Assembly: GCF_029892685.1 (NCBI RefSeq)
Contig: NZ_JARXVD010000008.1
Coordinates: forward strand, 1 to 64,000
Source: Mycobacterium sp. OTB74
Lineage (GTDB): Bacteria > Actinomycetota > Actinomycetes > Mycobacteriales > Mycobacteriaceae
DNA: 64,000 nt
Direction: 5' to 3'
Part shown: positions 21,069 through 29,065 of the stretch, piece by piece
Layout of the letters: the number at the start of each line of letters is the position of its first letter
Numbering within the stretch: position 1 is the stretch's first letter
The notes under the pieces: model-generated
The model's database searches: none
The model's input: the letters and a program-made list of their open reading frames with translations, nothing else
What the model was told of the DNA's origin: nothing
Program-made: the position numbers and the translations under genes

Positions 21069-22715
21069 GTGAGCTCAAGAATCACCCGCTACGCCTCCCT
21101 TGCGCTGAGCCGCGCGCTCCACGTGCCGCCGCCGACAGCGGACTACACCATGACCCGGGCACGCACGCCCATGCGCGACGGCGTCGAGCTGATCGGCAAC
21201 CACTACAAGCCGACGGGTGCGCCGAAGGGCACGTTGCTGGTGCGCTGCCCGTACGGGCGCGGGTTCCCGTTCGCGACGCTGTTCGGCTCGATTTATGCCA
21301 CCCGCGGCTATCACGTGCTGCTGCAGAGCGTGCGCGGCACCTTCGGCTCCGGCGGTGAGTTCAACCCTATGGTCAACGAGATCGCCGATGCCGCCGACAC
21401 CGTGGTCTGGCTGCGCGAGCAGCCGTGGTTCACCGGGTCGTTCGCCACCATGGGGTTGTCGTACCTGGGCTTCACCCAGTGGGCCTTGCTGACCGATCCG
21501 CCGCCCGAGCTCAAGGCTGCGATCATTGCCGTCGGCCCGCATGATTTCGCCGAATCCACTTGGGGCGCAGGCTCATTCAAGCTCAACGATTTTCTGGGCT
21601 GGAGCGACATGATGGCCCACCAGGAAGATCCGAACCGCGTTGCCGTCGGGTTGCGCCAACTGCGGGCACCGCGGCTGGTTTCACGCGCCAGCAATCAGGT
21701 GCCGGCCGGTCAGGCCGGCCGTGACCTGTTGGGTACCGGGGCATCGTGGTACGAGTCGTGGCTGGACCATCCGAACGCTGACGATCGGTTCTGGGAGAAC
21801 ATGGCATTCGACGACGTGCTCGACAAGGTCGACGTGCCGGTGCTGCTGTTCGGCGGCTGGCAGGACCTGTTCCTGGAGCAGACCTTGAGCCAGTACCAGC
21901 ACCTCCGAAGCCGGGGCGTCCCGACGGCGGTGACCATCGGTTCCTGGACGCACACTCACCTCATGTCCAAGGGCGCGCCGACGGTGGTGCGCGAATCGCT
22001 GGCCTGGCTGGACAACCACCTGGCCGGCCATACCCCGACGACCGAGCGGGCGCCGGTACGGGTCGAGGTCACCGGCCAGGGCTGGCTAACCATGGAGGAC
22101 TGGCCGCCGGCCGCCACCGAGTGTGAGCTGTACCTGCACCCGGCGCACCGACTGGCGGCCGACGCTCCGTCAGCCGCCCAGCCGCCGTCGCGGTTCACCT
22201 TCAACCCGGCTGCGCCGACACCGACAATCGGTGGCCGGCTGCTGTCCACCGACGCGGGCTACTGCGACGACTCGGCGCTATCGATGCGACCCGACGTCGT
22301 CGACTTCACCGGGGATGTGCTGACCGAGGATCTGTACCTGCTGGGCGTGCCGGTGGCTGAGCTGACCTTGTCCTGCGACAACCCGCACCGGGACATCTTC
22401 GTCCGGGTCAGTGAGGTGGATTCCAAGGGCCGATCGCGCAACATCACAGACGGATACCGAAGGCTCACAACAGATCCCAGCGCCCCCAGCACCGTGAGAC
22501 TCGAGCTGGATGCGGTTGCCTACCAGGTGCGGGCCGGCTCGCGACTGAGGGTGGTTGTCGCCGGTGGCTGCCATCCGCGATTCGCCCGCAATCTGGGAAC
22601 CGCCGAACCGCTGGTCTCCGGGCAGCAGATGGTGCCGGCCACCCATACCGTGCACCACGGCACCGGCGGACTGTCCAAACTCGTCCTCCCCGTGGCGACG
22701 CTGTCAGCCGACTGA
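21069..22715 (+). CDS. CocE/NonD-family hydrolase (X-Pro dipeptidyl-peptidase S15-like)
   Basis: 548-aa serine hydrolase. The N-terminal alpha/beta-hydrolase domain has RARTPMRDGVELIGNHYKP, LLVRCPYGRG, RGTFGSGGEF and the nucleophile elbow GLSYLGFTQWAL; a likely catalytic His is in GSWTHTHL. The C-terminal jelly-roll domain starts about residue 330 (VRVEVTGQGW...LYLHPAHRL; AELTLSCDNPHRDIFVRVSEV), typical of cocaine-esterase-like enzymes. The substrate, an ester or acyl-peptide, is unknown. GTG 21069 has a weak ribosome site. The 3' end overlaps the convergent DUF1802 gene by 12 bp. Confidence 0.92.
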   Translation: MSSRITRYASLALSRALHVPPPTADYTMTRARTPMRDGVELIGNHYKPTGAPKGTLLVRCPYGRGFPFATLFGSIYATRGYHVLLQSVRGTFGSGGEFNPMVNEIADAADTVVWLREQPWFTGSFATMGLSYLGFTQWALLTDPPPELKAAIIAVGPHDFAESTWGAGSFKLNDFLGWSDMMAHQEDPNRVAVGLRQLRAPRLVSRASNQVPAGQAGRDLLGTGASWYESWLDHPNADDRFWENMAFDDVLDKVDVPVLLFGGWQDLFLEQTLSQYQHLRSRGVPTAVTIGSWTHTHLMSKGAPTVVRESLAWLDNHLAGHTPTTERAPVRVEVTGQGWLTMEDWPPAATECELYLHPAHRLAADAPSAAQPPSRFTFNPAAPTPTIGGRLLSTDAGYCDDSALSMRPDVVDFTGDVLTEDLYLLGVPVAELTLSCDNPHRDIFVRVSEVDSKGRSRNITDGYRRLTTDPSAPSTVRLELDAVAYQVRAGSRLRVVVAGGCHPRFARNLGTAEPLVSGQQMVPATHTVHHGTGGLSKLVLPVATLSAD

Positions 22716-23279
22716 GGTGCGCACCTTCGCGGCGACGGCCTGCAGCGTCGCCTCGTCGTGCACCGGTGCGCCCCATTGCGGGTCCAGCGGCAGGTCCACC
22801 CAACTGCGGCAGCCCGCGTAATCGGCGCTGCGCGCGATGGTGACCGGCGCGGTCAGCGGCCGGGCCTGCACCACCAGGACCGTCAACCGGTGCCGGGGCC
22901 GGAAATCCAGTCGGTCCTCGCGCACCGATCCGGCCGTCCAGATGTGCAGACCGGCGAGGTCATCCAGGTGCTCCGGACGGTTGACCTCCACGGCGGCAAC
23001 CACTTTCGCTCCCCCTCTGATCACCAGCGTCGAGTCGGTGCTGTCCGGTTCCGCCTCGGTGACCAGACTGTGGTGCTCAGGACGCACCCGCTCGGCGTGG
23101 CTGTGCGCGACGGTCGGGAAGAACACGAACTGCGGCGCTGAAGCCGGATTGCTCCTCACGTGCGCGGGTAGCGCAAAGCGCTTCTCGTGAATGCCGCCTT
23201 TGCGCAGCAGCACGCACTGACGCCCGTCCAGCAGCGCCAGCACGGCCGCGCCCCACTCCTTGAGCGCCGGCGAATTCAC
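22704..23279 (-). CDS. DUF1802 family protein
   Basis: 191 aa. The diagnostic start ALKEWGAAVLALLDGRQCVLLRKGGIHEKRF and the central PEHLDDLAGLHIWTAGSVREDRLDFRPRH match the DUF1802 family, whose function is unknown. ATG 23279 overlaps the stop of the DUF2277 gene by 4 bp (23276-23279), so the two are an operon. Confidence 0.82.
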   Translation of the reverse strand: MNSPALKEWGAAVLALLDGRQCVLLRKGGIHEKRFALPAHVRSNPASAPQFVFFPTVAHSHAERVRPEHHSLVTEAEPDSTDSTLVIRGGAKVVAAVEVNRPEHLDDLAGLHIWTAGSVREDRLDFRPRHRLTVLVVQARPLTAPVTIARSADYAGCRSWVDLPLDPQWGAPVHDEATLQAVAAKVRTSVG

Positions 23280-23542
23280 CTGGCCGCCAACCTCTTTTGC
23301 ACCTCAGGCCGACGAAGCGGCGGCACTGTCTTGGGCGGTTGACGACGCTCAGGCAGCTGAGCCAGCAGTTTCGTCGTGGCTGCGGTGACCTCGGCGACGG
23401 CAGTCTCGAATGCTTCTTCGTTGGCCGCTGTGGGGCGGGTGATCCCGCTGACCTTCCGGATGTACTGACGCGCGGCGGCCTCGATCTCCTCAGCTGTGGC
23501 CGCCGGTTGCAGCCCACGCAGCTCCGTGATGTTTCGGCACAT
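23276..23542 (-). CDS. DUF2277 family protein
   Basis: 88-aa small protein with the family-defining start MCRNITELRGLQPAATAEEIEAAARQYIRKVSG, then a helical region and a basic C-terminus. The MCRNI motif is almost invariant and resembles a metal- or nucleic-acid-contacting cysteine, but no activity is known. Coupled to the DUF1802 gene by an ATGA overlap. Divergent from the echA gene with 23 bp between starts. Confidence 0.88.
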   Translation of the reverse strand: MCRNITELRGLQPAATAEEIEAAARQYIRKVSGITRPTAANEEAFETAVAEVTAATTKLLAQLPERRQPPKTVPPLRRPEVQKRLAAR

Positions 23543-23565
23543 GCCCTACACGATATGTTCAGGGC

Positions 23566-24312
23566 ATGACCGACTGCCTTCTGATCGACACCACCGATCG
23601 GGTCCGCACTCTGACCCTGAACCGGCCGCAGGCTCGCAATGCCCTGTCCACCGAGCTGCGTGACCAGTTCTACGGCGCGCTGCGGGCTGCCGAGACCGAT
23701 CCGGACGTCGACGTCATCATTCTGACCGGCGCCGACCCGGTGTTCTGCGCTGGCTTGGACCTCAAAGAACTCGGCGAAGGCGCCGAGCTGCCCGACATCT
23801 CGCCGCGCTGGCCCAACCTGACCAAGCCGGTGATCGGCGCCATCAACGGTCCGGCCGTCACCGGCGGCCTTGAGCTGGCGCTGTACTGCGACATCCTGAT
23901 CGCCTCGGAGAACGCCAAGTTCGCCGACACTCACGCCCGGGTCGGGTTGCTGCCCACCTGGGGGCTCAGCGTGCGGCTGCCGCAGAAGCTCGGCGTCGGC
24001 CTGGCCCGGCGCATGAGCATGACCGGCGACTACCTGTCAGCGGCCGAGGCGCTGCGGGCCGGCCTGGTCACCGAGGTGGTGGCACACGACGAGCTGCTGC
24101 CCGCAGCACGCCGCGTCGCTGCGTCCATCGTCGGCAACAACCAGAAAGCTGTTCGCGCACTGCTGGATTCGTACCACCGGATCGACGCCTCGCAGACCGA
24201 TGCCGGGTTGTGGATTGAGGCTTCGTCGGCCCGTGACTGGAACAGCGCCGTCGGCAACGAGATCGCCGCCAACCGCGACGCCGTCATGCAGCGCGGCCGC
24301 GCCCAGGTCTGA
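23566..24312 (+). CDS. echA: enoyl-CoA hydratase/isomerase family protein
   Basis: Crotonase-fold enzyme of beta-oxidation type, 248 aa. The oxyanion-hole segments DPVFCAGLDLKEL and INGPAVTGGLELALYCD are present, so the first catalytic Glu (GGLELAL) is conserved. In the second catalytic region the sequence reads FADTHARVGLLPTWG, where the usual Glu is replaced by His. This is seen in a mycobacterial EchA subgroup and suggests a reaction other than classical hydration. The specific paralogue number cannot be assigned. Confidence 0.9.
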   Translation: MTDCLLIDTTDRVRTLTLNRPQARNALSTELRDQFYGALRAAETDPDVDVIILTGADPVFCAGLDLKELGEGAELPDISPRWPNLTKPVIGAINGPAVTGGLELALYCDILIASENAKFADTHARVGLLPTWGLSVRLPQKLGVGLARRMSMTGDYLSAAEALRAGLVTEVVAHDELLPAARRVAASIVGNNQKAVRALLDSYHRIDASQTDAGLWIEASSARDWNSAVGNEIAANRDAVMQRGRAQV

Positions 24313-24330
24313 GACGCGGGTCTGGGCCGT

Positions 24331-24359
24331 CAGCGTGGTGCCACCCGCACCACACGCTG
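24331..24359 (+). terminator. hairpin downstream of echA
   Basis: CAGCGTGGTG (24331-24340) pairs with CACCACACGCTG (24348-24359) with a 2-nt bulge and a 7-nt loop, 18 bp after the echA stop. It is followed by C/T-rich sequence rather than a U run. It marks the end of the conserved block before the accessory region. Confidence 0.5.
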
Positions 24360-24541
24360 CCCCGCTGTGAGAACTTCCGTTTCCTTTAGTCGGCCCCGGC
24401 ACGCTGCGTTTCGGTCCGCCGAGCGGATCGCGCTCTTCCCTAATGCCTTCGCCTTCCATACGTTTGGCCCAGGCCAACCAGGCCAACCCAGGAGAATGGG
24501 TGGATGGGACACCCGTGCCGGAAGCACTAGGAGCAGGGCAA

Positions 24542-25048
24542 ATGTCCATTTCGTTTCCATTCAAATTTGTCGACCTGGGAACCCCACTCCCGTTCAAGAT
24601 CGAGGCGAACCCCGATTTCCCGGCAGAAATGGAGCCGGTATGCATCCTCAGCAACTTGGGGCTCCCTCCAGGAAGGGATACTTACATCACGGTAGGTGAC
24701 GAGGCGCCTCCAAACGGTCCAGACCCTTGGGAACTGACATTCCACTGGGCAACGACGGGCGGACCCGCCGCCGGCTCATGGCAACTGGACGCGTTTCTTC
24801 AAAGCCTCACCGGCCCGATTCCGAATATCACCGTGCCGCACTTTCCGAAAATCGTCTCAGGGGTAAATCCTCAGAAATATGACGAATCAGTGATTGTTCC
24901 CCCGATCGGCGGGAGTATTCCGGCGCCGGGAATTTTTCTCTGTCGGCTCTTCGCGACCCTACGATGGAGAAGTATCGGGACGCCGCCCGTTGTCAGAATT
25001 GCTGGTCGCGCGGACGGCCCACTGATCGAGTTTTATAAGCCCGTGTAA
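24542..25048 (+). CDS. unknown protein, first of two tandem paralogues
   Basis: 168 aa from ATG 24542, preceded by AGGAGCAGG. I do not recognise the family. No signal peptide or membrane helix is visible. It shares with the second copy: MSIS-PF near the start, PVCILSNLG, WATTGGPAAGSWQLDA, LFATLRW and a terminal GPLIEFYKP. The alternating hydrophobic pattern suggests an all-beta fold (inference). An in-frame ATG at 24443 lies within the duplicated leader and is less likely. GC content is visibly lower than in the neighbours, which suggests acquisition by transfer. Confidence 0.7.
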   Translation: MSISFPFKFVDLGTPLPFKIEANPDFPAEMEPVCILSNLGLPPGRDTYITVGDEAPPNGPDPWELTFHWATTGGPAAGSWQLDAFLQSLTGPIPNITVPHFPKIVSGVNPQKYDESVIVPPIGGSIPAPGIFLCRLFATLRWRSIGTPPVVRIAGRADGPLIEFYKPV

Positions 25049-25433
25049 TACCGGCTGCGGCATTCCAATCGGCCGCGTGTTCGGACACGAAAGGTCGCAG
25101 CCGATGATGACAGCACCCTTATCTCCCGGCACGCAGTCGACGAGATGGAACAACCGACCCGACAACCACAGAAGAACGGCCACAGTGGCAATCCTCGGTG
25201 GCTATTTTCTGGTGCCTGAATCGCCAACGAGTGAATGGCGCACGGTCAGTCCTGCCAGCCCATTCCGGCAGCACCGACAAGTCAAGCTGAGCTGGGTCCC
25301 GGTCCGGTGAGCGGACCGCATTCTTCCCTAACGGCCCTTACCCTCCATACGTTGGGCCCAGGCCAACCGGGCCGATCCGGGAGGGCGGGTGGATGGCCCA
25401 CCCGTGCCGGAAATTACTAGGAGCAGGAAAAAA
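25049..25433. other. 385-bp spacer between the two paralogues
   Basis: The first 20 bp repeat the 3' element of the upstream gene and the last 120 bp are the duplicated leader of the next one. The middle (25072-25309) has no convincing gene, although an open frame of 77 codons exists at 25077, without ribosome site or recognisable features. The leader contains GGGTGG-ATGGC-CCACCC (25389-25405), a small possible hairpin ahead of the ribosome site. Confidence 0.5.
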
Positions 25434-25979
25434 ATGAGCATTTCGATTCCATTCAAGCAACACGACTTTGTCGAGCTGGGAGAAGCGCCCCCCTTCAATA
25501 TCCAGGCGAACCCCGCTTTCCCGGACGAAACGGACCCTGTATGCATCCTCACCAACCTAGGGAACCCAAGCTCTTCGGCACAACCGGATACTTTCATCAC
25601 GGTAGGCCCCGGGACGGGTCCGAACGCGCCAGACACTTGGGACCTGACATTCCGCTGGGCAACGACGGGGGGGCCCGCTGCTGGCACGTGGCAGATCGAC
25701 GCGTGGCTTCAGGCTGTCAGCCCTTTCCCACCAGGTAATCTCGTCGTGCCGGGCTTTCCGCAGTTTGTCGGTCCGGGGGGTACGGCGGTAGTTCCACAGC
25801 AAGAGAATCACGTATATACTATCGGCCCGTTCGGCTCAGGTATTACATTTCCGGTGGGAGTTTCTCTCTTTCGGCTCTACGCTTCCCTTCGATGGATAGC
25901 GGGGGCCTCTGGCGCTTCCCCTGTTAGAGTTGCTGGTCATGTGGAAGGCCCACTAATCGAGTTTTATCGCCCCGCGTAA
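25434..25979 (+). CDS. unknown protein, second of two tandem paralogues
   Basis: 181 aa from ATG 25434, with AGGAGCAGG just upstream. Paralogue of the gene at 24542: MSISIPF, PVCILTNLG, WATTGGPAAGTWQIDA, LFRLYASLRW and GPLIEFYRPA are shared. It differs by an insertion in the middle (PQFVGPGGTAVVPQQENHVYT). The family is unrecognised; likely cytosolic. It lies 190 bp ahead of the EspI/MinD-like gene on the same strand, but the long inverted repeat at 26008-26065 lies between them. Confidence 0.7.
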   Translation: MSISIPFKQHDFVELGEAPPFNIQANPAFPDETDPVCILTNLGNPSSSAQPDTFITVGPGTGPNAPDTWDLTFRWATTGGPAAGTWQIDAWLQAVSPFPPGNLVVPGFPQFVGPGGTAVVPQQENHVYTIGPFGSGITFPVGVSLFRLYASLRWIAGASGASPVRVAGHVEGPLIEFYRPA

Positions 25980-25995
25980 TACCGGCGGCGGTATT
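25978..25995 (+). terminator. hairpin overlapping the stop of the second paralogue
   Basis: AATACCG-GCGG-CGGTATT makes a perfect 7-bp stem with a 4-nt loop and begins inside the stop codon. The same element, with one mismatch, follows the first paralogue (25047-25064), so it was duplicated with the gene. Confidence 0.5.
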
Positions 25996-26007
25996 CCAAT
26001 ATCTGCC

Positions 26008-26065
26008 ATGCCCTCGACAAAGACGTTGAAGACGGCATCGCATCTCTCGTCTTTGTCGCGGGCAT
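26008..26065. repeat. long near-perfect inverted repeat (18-nt arms, 22-nt loop)
   Basis: ATGCCC-T-CGACAAAGACG (26008-26025) is complementary to CGTCTTTGTCG-C-GGGCAT (26048-26065) with a single mismatch. In RNA from either strand it would form a stem of 17 pairs. It has no T run. It could be a bidirectional terminator for the duplicated genes, a protein-binding site, or the edge of a small mobile element. Confidence 0.75.
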
Positions 26066-26169
26066 TTCCATTAAAACCCGCCACGCATGTCTTAGGGAGG
26101 CTCTGAACACTAAATCTCGAGCAAAAAAGTAGTGCGGATACCGTGCATTTCCGCTGATTGGATCGCATT

Positions 26170-27873
26170 ATGACCGAACGCCAGGGCGAACATTCCGACG
26201 ATCAGGCCGGCCCGCCGCCGCGGCCGCCGGAGTTTCCCGAGCGCTACATAAACCCCTCCGACTCGATGCCGCACAGGCTCGAGAGCGACTCGCCCGAGCC
26301 GCCATCGGCCGAAAGCGGCCCGTCGGGTGATCCCCCGCCGGGGCTCGGCGGTGGCGCGTTGCTCGGCGAAGCCCCGTCATTCGACCCGATACCGTTCGAG
26401 AAGGTATTTCAGTGGCAGGTCCAGCCCGGTACGCAGCACTCGGCGGCGCCCGATGTAAGGGCCGGCCGCTCGACGGCCTCGGTGCCGGATGGACTGGCGC
26501 CGCACGGTGACACAGCGCGACCGGCCCTGCCCATCGGGCCGCCGGATTCGGGCGGTCTGAGTGAGCCTGTCACCCAGGCCCCGCCGCGGCCGGATCGTTT
26601 TGCTCAGTATGAACAGCAGCCTTACAACATCGCACCGAAGCCCGGAGAGCCCCCGCCGCGCCCCGCGGCCTTTACGGCCCGGCCAGGCCAGTCGCGGCAG
26701 CAGCCGCCCACGCCGGCACAGCGGTCGCCGGGCGGATGGCCCGCGGGTGGTCAGGGCTTCAACCATGCCCAGGGTTCGGCGGCCAACTGGAATTATCTCG
26801 AAGACCTCCGCAGTGGCGAGTTGGTGCCCATCCGGCGCATCCCCCCGGGTCGAGGCTGGCGCAAAGCCCTCTATGTCGCCAGTTTCAAGCTGATCAATTT
26901 GGGCCAATCCCCTGACGAGCGGTATCAGGGTGAGCTGGAGACCAAGACCCGGTCACTGTTGCGCGGCACCTACAAGATCGGTGTGCTAGGCAAGGGCGGG
27001 GTCGGCAAAAGCACCATCGCCGCCAGCGTCGGGTCGGTGTTTGCCGAGTTGCGCCAGGACGACCGGCTGGTGGCCATAGACGCCGACACCGGGTTCGGCA
27101 AGCTGGCCAGCCTGATCGACCCGGCGACGTCAGGCTCCTATTGGGAGTTGGCCGCAGACAAGAAGCTGTTTACGTTCAGCGATATCCGCAGCCGGGTGGG
27201 CAGCAACAAGTTCGGGCTGTTCGTGCTGGCGGGGGAAGCAGCCACCGCGCGGCGTCGCGTGTTGGACGCCGCGATCTACCGCGAGGCAACGATGCAACTC
27301 GACAAGCACTTCACATTGTCGATCGTCGACTGCGGATCGACCCTGGATTCGGCGGTGACCCAGCAGGTGCTCGCCGATGTTGATGCGCTGATTGTGGTGT
27401 CATCACCGTGGCATGGCGGCGCCTCGGCGGCGGGGCAGATGCTGGAATGGCTGGCCAATAACGGCTTCACCGGTCTGCTGCACAGCACCGTGGTGGTGGT
27501 CAATGACTCTGACGGGCATTCCGCCAAACATGATCGTGCTCTGCTGGTGGAGCGGTTCGGCAAGCGGGGCCAGAAGGTTATCGAGATACCGTTCGATGCG
27601 CACCTGCGCCCGGGCGGGGTGATCGACATCAGGGAGGAACTCAATCGGCGGACCCGGCGGCGCCTCCTGGAGCTGGCCGCCGCGTGCGCGGAGTATTTCG
27701 CTGCGACCGCTGAGCGACCGAGGGGACACGATGACTACCACCGCCGACAAGGCGGTCACCGCCGCATCCGAGACGCTGAACCCGGCATCGAGCCGGGTGC
27801 CGCTGCTGGTCGACGATCAACATCAGACCGACCTGCTACTTCCGGCCGCGGGTCCGCTGCAAGCTTCTCATGA
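26170..27873 (+). CDS. EspI/MinD-like P-loop ATPase of an ESX (type VII secretion) locus
   Basis: 567 aa from ATG 26170. The first 210 residues are Pro-rich and disordered, as in EspI proteins. A linker follows (GWRKALYVASFKLINLGQSPDERYQ, matching the EspI pre-domain segment), then a MinD/ParA-type ATPase with GVLGKGGVGKSTIAA (deviant Walker A, about residue 273), AIDADTGFGKLA and SIVDCGST. The last 50 residues (HDDYHRRQGGHRR...) run over the start of the eccD fragment in another frame and look unnatural, so the original stop may be lost. No other esx, ecc or PE/PPE gene is nearby. Confidence 0.8.
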   Translation: MTERQGEHSDDQAGPPPRPPEFPERYINPSDSMPHRLESDSPEPPSAESGPSGDPPPGLGGGALLGEAPSFDPIPFEKVFQWQVQPGTQHSAAPDVRAGRSTASVPDGLAPHGDTARPALPIGPPDSGGLSEPVTQAPPRPDRFAQYEQQPYNIAPKPGEPPPRPAAFTARPGQSRQQPPTPAQRSPGGWPAGGQGFNHAQGSAANWNYLEDLRSGELVPIRRIPPGRGWRKALYVASFKLINLGQSPDERYQGELETKTRSLLRGTYKIGVLGKGGVGKSTIAASVGSVFAELRQDDRLVAIDADTGFGKLASLIDPATSGSYWELAADKKLFTFSDIRSRVGSNKFGLFVLAGEAATARRRVLDAAIYREATMQLDKHFTLSIVDCGSTLDSAVTQQVLADVDALIVVSSPWHGGASAAGQMLEWLANNGFTGLLHSTVVVVNDSDGHSAKHDRALLVERFGKRGQKVIEIPFDAHLRPGGVIDIREELNRRTRRRLLELAAACAEYFAATAERPRGHDDYHRRQGGHRRIRDAEPGIEPGAAAGRRSTSDRPATSGRGSAASFS

Positions 27874-27907
27874 CCAGGCATTCTTACTCCTCACGTCTGT
27901 CTGCTGA
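27731..27907 (+). pseudogene. eccD, 5' fragment only
   Basis: ATG 27731 opens MTTTADKAVTAASE...SRVPLLVDDQHQTDLLLPAAGPL, then QASHDQAF and a stop at 27905. RVxLLVD...TDLLLPAAxPL is the N-terminal ubiquitin-like domain of EccD, the membrane channel component of type VII secretion. The gene is cut after about 45 residues; the usual 11 transmembrane helices are absent. EspI followed directly by eccD is the ESX-1 order, which supports the identification. The break is near 27860. Confidence 0.7.
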
Positions 27908-28207
27908 ATCCGACGTGAGGCTCCCGACAATCTTGGGTTCCTCGTCTTTGCGGAACGATGACCAGTCAACGGACAACCCACGGCTTGGGTCTTTCCGGAA
28001 CGATGGCCAGTCAACGGCGAGGTCGACTAGCTTCCGCTCGTAGTCGATACACATGACCATGGCATCTGCTATCTGGTCAGTTTCCTCCCACATCGCCGTT
28101 ACCCAGTCGCCAGGGCTTAGCTCGTCAACGTTTCCGAACACGTCACCGAACCCCACGTATGTCCAGTTGTTTTCGATTCGGATGTTTGGATCAATGGTGA
28201 TTCTCAT
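27884..28207 (-). CDS. small protein of unknown function with internal repeat
   Basis: 107 aa. ATG 28207 has a good ribosome site (CAGGGAAATCAG). It starts MRITIDPNIRIENNWTYVGFGDVFG, continues with DELSPGDWVTAMWEE and IDYERKLVDLAVDW, then has an in-frame repeat VDWPSFRKD / VDWSSFRKD. It is acidic with no export signal. The DNA shows the repeat as two copies of a CGGAACGATG-CCAGTCAACGG unit near 27951 and 28000. GC is lower than in the flanks. Its 3' end overlaps the eccD stub by 24 bp, so it sits directly at the break of the ESX remnant. Confidence 0.65.
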   Translation of the reverse strand: MRITIDPNIRIENNWTYVGFGDVFGNVDELSPGDWVTAMWEETDQIADAMVMCIDYERKLVDLAVDWPSFRKDPSRGLSVDWSSFRKDEEPKIVGSLTSDSADRREE

Positions 28208-28408
28208 CTGATTTCCCTGCCGACAATCCAGCGCTGCGGTGGGAGTGCCACGCTCCTATCAAGTTACGCCGGTCGGCCCTTCCCACCTGATGTCGGCAGC
28301 ATGCTCGAAAACCAACTCTGAAGGGGCGACAGTGTGCGTCTGTCCGGCAAGAGGCCGAGTCAGGTGTGCTTTGTGCGCACTCGGGCCCAGCGAGGGTGAC
28401 GCCGTCGC

Positions 28409-29056
28409 CTACGCCCGGTAGGTCTGCCAGTCGCCGATGGCTTCCAGTCGACGACGCTGCTGGGTGGCGGCCGCGGCATCGAGCGCCCGGCCGCGTTCGT
28501 CGAGGTTGGCGCTGACCTGTCGTCGCTGCTCGACGGGTTTGGCATCGTCGTATTTGAACTTCGCTTCGACCGCCATTACGGCCAGGCGCAGGCCGCGGAT
28601 GCCAGGCAACATCCGGCCATACGGGTCCTGTTCGGCGGCCACCTCACCGTGCCTGCCCTCAGGCTGGAAGTCCTCGAGCTGTGCACCAAGGATCTCGGCC
28701 TTGCCATCCGGCTCGTCGACAATCGTTGGGCGACAGACGAACTGAACACTCGCGTAATAACTGGTCGGGACACCGGCGTCGTCGGTTCCCCGCCAGTACG
28801 ACGGAATGTATGCATAGTCACCGATCACCGCCAGGCGCACCTCCTCGGCGACGGCCAGGTGTTCCCACACCGTGTTGGGTCGGGCCAGGTGCATCAGCAG
28901 CTCGTCACCGGCCACGGTGAAATGCGCCGGCACCAGGATGGGTGCCTGGCCGGGGTCGCGATTGTTCACTGCCAGCACCCCGAACCGGTCGGTGCGGGCC
29001 AGCCACTGCCGCCATTCGTCGGCATCGGTCTGCGCGTCCCAGGGATGGATCAGCAT
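28409..29056 (-). CDS. FMN-binding split-barrel protein, PaiB-like
   Basis: 215 aa. MLIHPWDAQTDADEWRQWLA, PILVPAHFTVAGDELLMHLARPN, VRLAVIGDYAYIPSYW, YYASVQFVCRP and the late GIRGLRLAVMAVEAKFKYDD are hallmarks of the PaiB/FMN-binding family (pyridoxamine-phosphate-oxidase fold). Bacillus PaiB is reported as a negative regulator of sporulation and protease genes, but the mycobacterial role is unknown. It starts 9 bp after the MATE gene stop and probably ends the rimP-nusA-infB transcript. Confidence 0.85.
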   Translation of the reverse strand: MLIHPWDAQTDADEWRQWLARTDRFGVLAVNNRDPGQAPILVPAHFTVAGDELLMHLARPNTVWEHLAVAEEVRLAVIGDYAYIPSYWRGTDDAGVPTSYYASVQFVCRPTIVDEPDGKAEILGAQLEDFQPEGRHGEVAAEQDPYGRMLPGIRGLRLAVMAVEAKFKYDDAKPVEQRRQVSANLDERGRALDAAAATQQRRRLEAIGDWQTYRA

Positions 29057-29065
29057 GGCCCGAGG

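Larger units (their letters stand above)
24419..26000 (+). repeat. tandem duplication of a gene unit (leader, gene, 3' hairpin)
   Basis: Two units with an 892-bp start-to-start offset. The leader of about 120 bp before each gene is clearly related (24419-24541 versus 25310-25433). Both contain CTTCCCTAA, CCATACGTT, GGCCCAGGCCAACC, GGGTGGATGG, CACCCGTGCCGGAA and CTAGGAGCAGG. The genes are paralogous, and just after both stops lies the same TAATACCGG-CGG-ATTCCAAT element. Only the 25072-25309 spacer looks unrelated. The divergence shows this is not a recent copy. Confidence 0.8.
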
